This document shows, piece by piece, positions 52,639 through 60,318 of a stretch of DNA of 64,000 nt. The notes under the pieces were generated by a model, which saw only the letters and a list, made by a program, of their open reading frames with translations, was not told the origin of the DNA and did not search any database. Source of the DNA: Spirochaetaceae bacterium 4572_59 (lineage in GTDB: Bacteria > Spirochaetota > Spirochaetia > DSM-2461); the NCBI GenBank assembly GCA_002084805.1, contig NBMC01000003.1, positions 186,001 through 250,000 on the forward strand. The letters are read 5' to 3'. Every line of letters starts with the position of its first letter. Position 1 is the stretch's first letter. The position numbers and the translations under genes were made by a program.

Positions 52639-54024
52639 GTGAACAAAAGAATACTATTTATATTATTGATACTTTCTGTATTCATCATTGCATCCTGTAA
52701 ATCCACTCCGGAAGAAGTGGTGGAAGAAGAGCTTGTTGAGGAAGCAGTACCGGAAGCAGTACCGGAAGTTTCAAAGGAAGAACTTCTTTTGGCCAGACAA
52801 GCACTGCAGCGTGCGGAAGAAGCAGAAGCATCCCGCTTTGCACCGGATCTGATGAGAGGGGCCTACGCGGAGCTGAAGGAAGCAGCCAATCTGGCGGAAA
52901 GCGATCCTGATAAATCCCGGGAACTTCTTGCCTCTGTAAAAGAGAAGGCAGATCGTGGATATGAGCTGGGAATAGAGGGCCTGATTGCAGAAGGTCTTAG
53001 CAGCATGGACAAGCTGGATCAGAGTCTGCTGGATATAGAAGCTGACAAATTCAGTCCCGAAACCTATGCGGCAGTCCGCAATCAATTTGATGATACAAGA
53101 AAACTGATTGATGAGGGAAAACTTATAGAAGCTAAAGAGTCCTACTATCTCTCTTCCATGAAAGCTAAAAACCTTCATCGTCAGCTTTCAGAAAATATCC
53201 GCTGGGTAGGAATCTTGGAGCGAGATACCGAAATCTACCTGTCCGATGCGGAATCCGAAGAAGCCTATCTCTGGGCCGATATCGAATTTGTTGAAGCCAG
53301 TGATCTTCTTTCACTTGGAATGACATCTTTCCGCCAGTACGATCTGAAAGGCAGCGAAGCTCAACTGAAAGAAGCAAAATTCAAAGCCCGCAATGTTCTT
53401 TATCTGGCCAGAACCAGAAAGAAACAGGCTGAGACCGATCAGATGCTTCAGTCGATTCAAAAGGAACTGGAAGAGGTTTCCACTCTGATGGTTCAGGATG
53501 AAGAGGGAGTGATTCTGGAAGGTGATCCCTGGTCTGGATCTGAATTCCTTAATGAAAATCCCCTGCTAAATGTAGAAGCGGAAAATTACGAAGAAGAAGA
53601 GTCCAGTCTTCTGGATTACAATCTCACCAAACCCCTCAATGAGGATGTAGAGATTGTGGAAGAGGAAGAAGAGGAACTTGCTGTTCAGGACAGGGGTGTT
53701 TCTTCTCTGCTGGAAAAAGCCAAGGCTCTGTGGCAGGAAGGTGTCAAAGCCAGAAATGACGGAGATTACAAGCGGTCCAAGGAACTTTTTGTTCAGGCCG
53801 AAGCGTACATCAAAGCTTACAGAAACAATGCGGTTGGTAAAACCTATACGGTTCAGTACAAACCTGAAGACAGAGACTGTCTCTGGAAAATTTCAGCTTT
53901 TGAAGATATGTATGGCGATCCCTTTCTTTGGCCCCGGATCTGGAAGCGGAATCAGAAGAGTATTCCCAATCCCGATCTGATCTACCCCGGACAGGTTCTG
54001 ATCATTCCACCGCTAGAAAACTGA
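52639..54024 (+). CDS. acidic helical lipoprotein with C-terminal LysM domain
   Basis: A 461-aa exported protein. The signal peptide has lipobox IIASC (Cys about 20). An acidic Glu/Val/Pro spacer follows, encoded partly by two tandem 12-base units near 52741. Long Ala/Glu/Lys-rich helices (about 50-280) follow, then a second acidic stretch (330-350) and a LysM module (YTVQYKPEDRDCLWKIS ... NPDLIYPGQVLIIP) at the end. LysM binds peptidoglycan, so the protein may bridge the outer membrane and cell wall. The start is GTG 52639 with GGGAGG upstream. The architecture is common in spirochaetes. Confidence 0.85.
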   Translation: MNKRILFILLILSVFIIASCKSTPEEVVEEELVEEAVPEAVPEVSKEELLLARQALQRAEEAEASRFAPDLMRGAYAELKEAANLAESDPDKSRELLASVKEKADRGYELGIEGLIAEGLSSMDKLDQSLLDIEADKFSPETYAAVRNQFDDTRKLIDEGKLIEAKESYYLSSMKAKNLHRQLSENIRWVGILERDTEIYLSDAESEEAYLWADIEFVEASDLLSLGMTSFRQYDLKGSEAQLKEAKFKARNVLYLARTRKKQAETDQMLQSIQKELEEVSTLMVQDEEGVILEGDPWSGSEFLNENPLLNVEAENYEEEESSLLDYNLTKPLNEDVEIVEEEEEELAVQDRGVSSLLEKAKALWQEGVKARNDGDYKRSKELFVQAEAYIKAYRNNAVGKTYTVQYKPEDRDCLWKISAFEDMYGDPFLWPRIWKRNQKSIPNPDLIYPGQVLIIPPLEN

Positions 54025-54044
54025 TAATAGAATTCAATACTATT

Positions 54045-54075
54045 CAACCCACCCGTTCAGGGTGGGTTTCTTAAT
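54045..54075 (+). terminator. rho-independent terminator after the LysM lipoprotein gene
   Basis: AACCCACCC and GGGTGGGTT form a 9-bp stem with loop GTTCA, followed by TTCTT. It lies 22 bases after the stop codon. Confidence 0.85.
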
Positions 54076-54147
54076 GGGAAATACCTGTTTGTATAAATCA
54101 ATTCCCGGTGTTCTGTTTTTGATTTATACTCCTGTAAGGAACCAGCT

Positions 54148-55581
54148 ATGAAAATATCTTTAATCCAGCCTCCCGTCCGGGATTTTTACCAAACCCCTCA
54201 TCGCCACTCGGCACTTGGGTGTTTTTCTGTTCAAAAAATTCTGGAAACCGCAGGACATGAAGTAAAGTTTTACAACTTCCCGGTCTGGCAGAAACAGGTT
54301 TCCACCCCACCTCTTCCGACAGAACTGTACTATCTCAAACCCTTTTTGATCCCCGGAGAGAACGGGCCGGTCAGCTGGTTCCACCAGAGAAAACACTTCG
54401 GCCCCTCCTTTGAGGACTGTGCCCGTGTCGCGCTGAAAAACAATCCCGATATGATAATGATCAGCTGTTTTGCCTGGAGCTATGCCGAAGAAGCCGCGTC
54501 CATGGCCCGGGCCATCCGGCGACAGGCTCCCGGGATTCCCATTGAGGTGGGCGGAGCGGGGCCATCAGTCAATCCCGGTTGGTTCAAAGGCAGCGGACTG
54601 TTTGACCGGGTCCGGACAGGACAGGCGGAGATCAATCTGAAAGATTTTCCAGGGGTGAGGGAAGACAGCCAGCCGGTCACCCCGATTGTAAGCCCGGTGG
54701 AAGAGAGTTTCCACGGGAAGCCGCAGTTTACAACCATGCTGACCAGAGGCTGTACCGCCCGCTGCAGCTTCTGTGCCAACTATCTGACCCTTGGCAGGGA
54801 GTTCCGAAAGACAGCGGCAGATACAATTATTAAGATGCTGAGTGACTATGGCGTAGAGGAATTCCACCTGGATATGGAGGACGACAACCTGCTGGTGGAT
54901 CCTGATTATTTCACAGATTTCCTGGAACGGTTTCACAGGCGTTTTCCTGCTGCCACCCTATCCGCGGAGAATGGTCTGGATTATCAGAAGCTCAGCCTGT
55001 CCCTGGCGGGAAAGCTGATTGACTGGGGCTTTGTGAAATTCAACCTGTCCATGGCTTCCGCTGACAGCGAGATTCTAGCCAAACAAAAACGAAGCAGCCG
55101 TCTGGACCATCTTTCACAGTTGCTTATCTTTTTTAATGACCGAAAGATACCAGTGATTACCTACTTTATCTGCGGGCTCCAGGGTGATACAGTTGATTCA
55201 GTCTGCCGGAATATGGGCTTCCTTGCCGGCCAGCATACAGAGATCGGGATTTCCCCCTTCTATGCCGTTCCCGGCCTCCCGGGATTTGAACATCCTGGAA
55301 CCGGTAATCAGCCTGAAAGTCCTGTCCTTTATTGCGGATCTTCGGTCTATCCCTGGAACGGGAACCTGACCACAGCCCAGCTGATCACGGCTTTCCGTCT
55401 CTGCCGTCTGATCAATCTTCTGAAATCTCCTGCCACAGAGCAGTGGAAAGAATTGACAGACAGAATAATAACAGAAGACAAACTCTATACAACAACAGGA
55501 AAAGGACAGAAGAAAACTCTTCTGGAAGTTCCTCATATGGACAATGAGATGACCCGTAAGGTACTACAGTATTTTAAATAA
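54148..55581 (+). CDS. B12-binding-domain radical SAM protein
   Basis: A 477-aa protein. Residues 1-170 have a cobalamin-binding-like Rossmann fold (MKISLIQPPVRDF, NPDMIMISCFAWSYAEEA, EVGGAGPSVNP). The radical SAM core follows, with the [4Fe-4S] motif Cys202-x3-Cys206-x2-Cys209 in RGCTARCSFCAN and the partner motif LDMEDDNLLVD. Such enzymes methylate or rearrange unreactive carbons in lipids, cofactors or natural products. The specific reaction is unknown. It is monocistronic, between two terminators. Confidence 0.88.
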   Translation: MKISLIQPPVRDFYQTPHRHSALGCFSVQKILETAGHEVKFYNFPVWQKQVSTPPLPTELYYLKPFLIPGENGPVSWFHQRKHFGPSFEDCARVALKNNPDMIMISCFAWSYAEEAASMARAIRRQAPGIPIEVGGAGPSVNPGWFKGSGLFDRVRTGQAEINLKDFPGVREDSQPVTPIVSPVEESFHGKPQFTTMLTRGCTARCSFCANYLTLGREFRKTAADTIIKMLSDYGVEEFHLDMEDDNLLVDPDYFTDFLERFHRRFPAATLSAENGLDYQKLSLSLAGKLIDWGFVKFNLSMASADSEILAKQKRSSRLDHLSQLLIFFNDRKIPVITYFICGLQGDTVDSVCRNMGFLAGQHTEIGISPFYAVPGLPGFEHPGTGNQPESPVLYCGSSVYPWNGNLTTAQLITAFRLCRLINLLKSPATEQWKELTDRIITEDKLYTTTGKGQKKTLLEVPHMDNEMTRKVLQYFK

Positions 55582-55609
55582 AAGGGCCTAGCTGAAACTG
55601 GCCCTTTTA
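55579..55609. terminator. bidirectional terminator between convergent genes
   Basis: TAAAAGGGCC and GGCCCTTTTA are exact complements around an 11-base loop, with T runs on both sides. It separates the radical SAM gene from the lipoprotein operon on the other strand. Confidence 0.85.
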
Positions 55610-55630
55610 TTTATTTCATGATTAGGATAT

Positions 55631-56665
55631 TCACTTTCTAGCAAAACTGTCGAAATAGCGTTCCAGGTCTGCAATGAACTTTTTCTGAAGCATCTCTTCC
55701 ATGCTGCGGTAGCCTCTTGCAACAGCAGCATCTCTGGAGACACCGCTTTCTCTCTTTTTTTCATCCATGGTAACCACCACTTCACCGGCTTCGTTACGCA
55801 TCTCCAGATAGAGGGCCCAGCGGATATTCTCATACCCGTTATCCAGATTGGCATCCTCAAGAACAACTGTTCCTGTAACGGAAAGATTACCATCCGCACC
55901 TGCCACCACAAAACCACGTTCCGTCAGAACCTGTGCAACAGAGAATGTAATTTTCTGGTCAACATCCCCCTCAACAGATATGGTATAGAGCATTTTCCCC
56001 GCCGTATCAGAGTATAAGCTATAGAGCTGTTCATCGTCGTAGGAAGGCAAGATGGATCTTCTGGAGGGTGAGTGAATAATATCGAGCTGGTCCAGCATCA
56101 TTTTACTATTCTTATCCATAACCACGGCAGCATCTAGAAAACCGAAGCGTTTTAAAAGATCCTTTTGAGTGGCTGATTCACGGATAAAGTAATCCGTAAG
56201 ACTGCCATCCTCTTCAATCCGCTGCCGGTAGATCATAGCCGTTTCCATCCGGTCAATATAGGCAATCACATAGCTTCGCCCCATATCATCGGTCCAGGAT
56301 TCTCCAAAATGTACATTTACAAGAGTCTCGTCAGATAGCTGAGTGATAGTCTCGTCCGCGCTAGTCTCCATACTGGACTCCAGGATATTCTCGCCATCGG
56401 AAAGATCCTGATAACGGGTTCTGACCGTGCTGTCAACTTTAACTGTAGTTCTGAAAATCTGACTCAGAGCGATCACGCCATCCTGTCTGGCTTTTTTCAG
56501 AGAGCTACCCTCTCCAATTTCTACCAGATATTTCTCTTCGGGATAAGCACTGTGTTTATCAGCTAGCCAAGCAGGTTTTTTCCCGCCTGAAGAACTAGCG
56601 CCACTGCTTGCGCAGGACAGAAACATCAGCAGTATTCCCAATATAACAAGGGCTTGTTTTTTCAT
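55631..56665 (-). CDS. LPP20-like lipoprotein
   Basis: A 344-aa lipoprotein. Signal peptide MKKQALVILGILLMFLSC places the lipid on Cys18. The mature part has PAWLADKHSAYPEEKYLVEIGEG and KKARQDGVIALSQIF, the signature region of the LPP20 family (a short domain in which conserved Ala-rich helices follow 'pxWl'). The start at 56665 follows TAGGAGTG. It is third in an operon with a COG3014-like lipoprotein and an LpoB-like lipoprotein. It is probably an outer-membrane protein affecting envelope assembly. Confidence 0.8.
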   Translation of the reverse strand: MKKQALVILGILLMFLSCASSGASSSGGKKPAWLADKHSAYPEEKYLVEIGEGSSLKKARQDGVIALSQIFRTTVKVDSTVRTRYQDLSDGENILESSMETSADETITQLSDETLVNVHFGESWTDDMGRSYVIAYIDRMETAMIYRQRIEEDGSLTDYFIRESATQKDLLKRFGFLDAAVVMDKNSKMMLDQLDIIHSPSRRSILPSYDDEQLYSLYSDTAGKMLYTISVEGDVDQKITFSVAQVLTERGFVVAGADGNLSVTGTVVLEDANLDNGYENIRWALYLEMRNEAGEVVVTMDEKKRESGVSRDAAVARGYRSMEEMLQKKFIADLERYFDSFARK

Positions 56666-56731
56666 ATTCACTCCTATAAAAAGCATAATGGCTACTCTGT
56701 TCATTACACAAAGATACAGCCCTGTATTGTT

Positions 56732-58150
56732 CTATTCAAAAACAAAAGATTCGACAAAATTCAATTTTCCCTCTTCCAGATAAACCAGTCCAACATTATC
56801 TCTGAAAACCAGACTGGCCCCGCTGTAGTATTCCAGCTGAACTGAATGATTTCCGGGAGTAAGAGCAACATCCACGGCATGGGCCTGAGCAGGGAAATAA
56901 TGGGAGATTCTCAAGTCCGCATTCTCTGTAGCATCCACAGCCACATCCGCCGCAATCCCGAGAAGAGCACCGGCAAGCATTCCACCAACACTGCCACTCA
57001 TTTGATTATTGATTTCCTCTTTACCCTTTTCTTTGAGAGCACCCTTAATAACGGCACGAATAATGGTTTTTCCGACTGTAAAGGGTTGTTTAATTAAAAA
57101 GATTTCCTGGGCTATAGATTCAATATCTTCAAAGAGAGGGATCTCTTTGACTGGAACGCCATCAACAAGCAGATCTATCCTGTCAACACTACTGCCCTGA
57201 AGGTCCATACGGGGAAACTGGAATTTCATATGCATCCCCGATTTAATACCGGGGATCACAAGAAAATTAAATCCCACCATCTTATTCACATACTCATCAT
57301 TCTGACTGACAGAACTGATATAAACCATGCCATTCCCGGTATCAAGGTAAACGGTTTCTGCCAGTTTTCGGGGTGAAAATCCTGTAAAAGCCATGACACT
57401 CAAATAGGCCATTCCATCCTTTTCAATCTTATCGGGAAGTTCAGGCATATCAAAGTTATAAAGCTGACTCTGCTCCTTATAGGCTTCTCTGATCTCTTCC
57501 AGCTCAATACGGGCATCGTCAACAGAACCCTCCGCACGATACAGGAGCATTCCCAGATAACGGGCTAAAGCGGAGTTATAAAACTGAGTTTCTCTGGCTT
57601 CCAGCTCCCCTTCCGCATCACCAGACTGGTTGTACTGAGACACAAGTTCTCTGTACTTATCTTCCAGAATATTCAATTTTATATGAACCCGCCGGATTTC
57701 AATCTGGGCACTCTCCGTATTTCCGAGAGCAATATAATTCAAAGCTTTAAAAATATTCAGATACAAATCTTCATAATCTTCACCGGAATAGTCCAGCGCA
57801 TTATCATTGAGAGCAGCAGAAGTGATTGATTGAGAAATACTCTTTGTGAAGAGTTCCTCAATTCCCCGCTCCGCTTCGGTGAGAGCCAGGTTACTTTTTT
57901 CATACTCTCCACTGAAATGGTAGAGCATTCCCAGATCCAGATAGTAGAGGACACGATCCTTTTGCTGGTAGGCAGAAGACTTATTCTCTTCAATGATCAG
58001 GGAGGCAGCGGTAAAATTCCGTTGCGCCACCAGATTGTCTGCATCAACATACTGAGATTGCTCGGTCATCGTACTGGCACAGGATGTCAGGAACAGAACC
58101 CCTGCCAGTACAATACAGATTTTCCAGTTCTTTTTTTCTGTTCGTTCCAT
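56732..58150 (-). CDS. COG3014-like lipoprotein with helical repeats
   Basis: A 472-aa protein starting MERTEKKNWKICIVLAGVL, with lipobox LTSCAS. The first 200 residues look like TPR-type helical repeats (YYLDLGMLYHFSGEYEKSNLALTEAERG). The later part has beta-rich segments and a Gly-rich SGSVGGMLAGALLG helix. The ATG follows the stop of the LpoB-like gene by one base, indicating coupled translation. Homologues are repeatedly seen beside LpoB-like genes. The molecular function is unknown. Confidence 0.75.
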   Translation of the reverse strand: MERTEKKNWKICIVLAGVLFLTSCASTMTEQSQYVDADNLVAQRNFTAASLIIEENKSSAYQQKDRVLYYLDLGMLYHFSGEYEKSNLALTEAERGIEELFTKSISQSITSAALNDNALDYSGEDYEDLYLNIFKALNYIALGNTESAQIEIRRVHIKLNILEDKYRELVSQYNQSGDAEGELEARETQFYNSALARYLGMLLYRAEGSVDDARIELEEIREAYKEQSQLYNFDMPELPDKIEKDGMAYLSVMAFTGFSPRKLAETVYLDTGNGMVYISSVSQNDEYVNKMVGFNFLVIPGIKSGMHMKFQFPRMDLQGSSVDRIDLLVDGVPVKEIPLFEDIESIAQEIFLIKQPFTVGKTIIRAVIKGALKEKGKEEINNQMSGSVGGMLAGALLGIAADVAVDATENADLRISHYFPAQAHAVDVALTPGNHSVQLEYYSGASLVFRDNVGLVYLEEGKLNFVESFVFE

Positions 58151-58151
58151 T

Positions 58152-58751
58152 TTACCAGTTGGCTTTGGACTGTTTGATGAACTTTTTAATTTCATTTGAT
58201 CCTATCCAGACTTTTTCGTTGGATTCCAGATCTATCAGCTCCATATCGACCTTATAGGTAACCACTCTTTTTCCCTCTATTGCATCTGTAATAGAAGTAA
58301 TAACACCTTTCAGCATAAAATCCGCACCGGTTTCAGCAGCCAGAGCAGCAGCTGTTTCTTCAGTAGACTGGGACTGCTGATCTACCCGTTCCTCACGAAC
58401 CTCTTCTCTCTCTTCCTTGCTGGCAACAAAACGGACTTTACCGCTGTTAATCAGTTCCTTTTCGATCTCTTTTACGAAAGTTACAGTTTCAATATGCTCA
58501 GAACTTTTATTCCGGATTGTACCGACAATTACAACGGGTTTGTCACCCTCTCTGGCTGTGAAATTTTCAAGCCAGACACGTGACAGCACATCGGAAATTA
58601 ACTCTTCTGCCGTTAGTCTGGCATCAGTATCATTCCACCGGCCACTCAAATCGATAACTTCATCTGTAGACGTTCTGCTAACTTTTGTAGAAGCACAACC
58701 ACTAAAAATCAAAACCATTGCAAGAATGAGAAAAATCCATTTATTCTTCAT
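58152..58751 (-). CDS. LpoB-like penicillin-binding-protein activator lipoprotein
   Basis: A 199-aa lipoprotein with lipobox IFSGCAS. The PF13036-type pattern is VIDLSGRWNDTDARLTAEELI, then PVVIVGTIRNKSSEHIETVTF, and a C-terminal ADFMLKGVITSITDAIEG with YKVDMELIDLESNEKVW. In enterobacteria LpoB activates the peptidoglycan synthase PBP1B from the outer membrane. A similar role is likely but unproven here. It is the first gene of a three-lipoprotein operon. Confidence 0.85.
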   Translation of the reverse strand: MKNKWIFLILAMVLIFSGCASTKVSRTSTDEVIDLSGRWNDTDARLTAEELISDVLSRVWLENFTAREGDKPVVIVGTIRNKSSEHIETVTFVKEIEKELINSGKVRFVASKEEREEVREERVDQQSQSTEETAAALAAETGADFMLKGVITSITDAIEGKRVVTYKVDMELIDLESNEKVWIGSNEIKKFIKQSKANW

Positions 58752-58922
58752 TGTAAGAAACTCCTTGATAATTCATTAACGAGACCAGTCGAAACGATAG
58801 TTTTTCCAGTCTAGAAGTACTTTATATTGTAATTCATTATCCAACAATATCCAAAACGATTTTATACTTTTAAATAGACTTTTTAATACTGAGGGCAAAG
58901 GGTTCTGAAAGGCCACGACCTC

Positions 58923-58951
58923 TTGCATAAATGATTGTCATATCTGATAAT
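58923..58951 (+). promoter_or_regulatory. sigma-70 promoter of the hom-glgP pair
   Basis: TTGCAT (58923-58928) and GATAAT (58946-58951) have an ideal 17-base spacer, 48 bases before the homoserine dehydrogenase start. Confidence 0.6.
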
Positions 58952-58998
58952 CCTGATATAGAATTTAATGACAGAAATTATTCAGGAGAATTATTAAT

Positions 58999-60318
58999 AT
59001 GAACCAGAAAGAAAGATTCGGAATTGCCCTTGTGGGATGCGGGATTGTAGGCGGAGGGACAGCTCGTCTCCTTACTGAAGATCAGAACTTTCTGCAGGAG
59101 AGAACAGGACTCCCTCTGGTTTTGAAATATATAGTAGAGAGGGATTACAGCAATGCTAGAGCCCTTGGTATCAAAGAGGATCTTTTTGAAGAAGATTACA
59201 ATAAGGTTCTGGCCGATCCCGAAATCAAACTTGTAGTAGAACTGATTGGTGGACTGACCATTGCCAAAAAGATGATGACAAAGGCTCTGGAAGCAGGAAA
59301 GCATGTGGTGACTGCCAACAAGGCTTTGCTTGCCCATTACGGACCAGAACTCTTTGCGCTGGCCAGAAAACATAATGTATGCATAGGTTTTGAAGCCAGC
59401 TGCGGGGGAGGAATCCCCATTATAAAAGCCCTAACCGACGGACTTCTTGCCAATCGGATCGAAGCACTCTTTGGAATCGTAAACGGTACCTGTAACCATA
59501 TTCTCACTGAGATGACAGAAAAGGGGCAGTCCTATAAGAATGCTCTGAAATCCGCTCAGGCAGCCGGACTGGCAGAAGCAGATCCCACTCTGGATGTTAC
59601 AGGAATGGATTCCGCCCATAAAATAACCATTATGGGTTCTCTCGCCTACAGCGAAAAGATCTCTTTAGAGACTGTTCCCGTTCAGGGAATCGATACGGTG
59701 GATCTGTATGATATTAAAACTGGTCAGGAACTTGGATATATCATGAAGCTTCTGGCTATTGCCCAGAAAACAGACAAGGGACTGGCCCTGAGCGTAGCCC
59801 CCGCTTTTCTGCATAAAAATCATCCTCTGGCAAGAATTTCCGGAGCCTTTAATGCGGTCAGTGTTTACGGTCATGCCGTAGGACATACCATGTATATGGG
59901 CCGCGGAGCAGGAAGTTCTCCCACAGCATCAGCCGTAGTGGCGGATATCATTGCCATTGCCCTGGGAGTCACCCCTCAGGCCTTTAAAACTCTGACCTTC
60001 TGGCCAGATCTGACAGCCGATGCGGTACAGCTTCCACAGGGAGAACTGGAGAGCCGCTTCTACCTCCGCTTTATGGTACAGGACAGACAGGGAACCATAG
60101 CCCGGATAAGCACCATACTCAGTAAACATTCCATCAGCATTACATCTATGCTGCAACAGGAGGGAGAAACCGACTCCATCCCTCTGGTTATGACAACCCA
60201 TTTAGCAAAATCCGGAAATGTTCAGGAAGCATTGAAAGAGATAGCCTCTCTTGAAGAAGTGGAGAATAAACCTGTCTCACTCAGAATTGTTGAAGAATAT
60301 CCTGAATCGGTAAGCTGA
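58999..60318 (+). CDS. hom: homoserine dehydrogenase
   Basis: A 439-aa enzyme of the three-domain monofunctional type. The NAD(P) domain has VGCGIVGGGTARLL. The catalytic domain has KHVVTANKALLAHYG, GGGIPIIKALTDGL, IVNGTCNHILTEM and the key Lys/Asp region ADPTLDVTGMDSAHK. The C-terminal ACT domain (about 350-430, YLRFMVQDRQGTIARIST) allows threonine feedback. It reduces aspartate semialdehyde to homoserine for Thr and Met synthesis. Its stop overlaps the next start (TGATG). Confidence 0.95.
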   Translation: MNQKERFGIALVGCGIVGGGTARLLTEDQNFLQERTGLPLVLKYIVERDYSNARALGIKEDLFEEDYNKVLADPEIKLVVELIGGLTIAKKMMTKALEAGKHVVTANKALLAHYGPELFALARKHNVCIGFEASCGGGIPIIKALTDGLLANRIEALFGIVNGTCNHILTEMTEKGQSYKNALKSAQAAGLAEADPTLDVTGMDSAHKITIMGSLAYSEKISLETVPVQGIDTVDLYDIKTGQELGYIMKLLAIAQKTDKGLALSVAPAFLHKNHPLARISGAFNAVSVYGHAVGHTMYMGRGAGSSPTASAVVADIIAIALGVTPQAFKTLTFWPDLTADAVQLPQGELESRFYLRFMVQDRQGTIARISTILSKHSISITSMLQQEGETDSIPLVMTTHLAKSGNVQEALKEIASLEEVENKPVSLRIVEEYPESVS

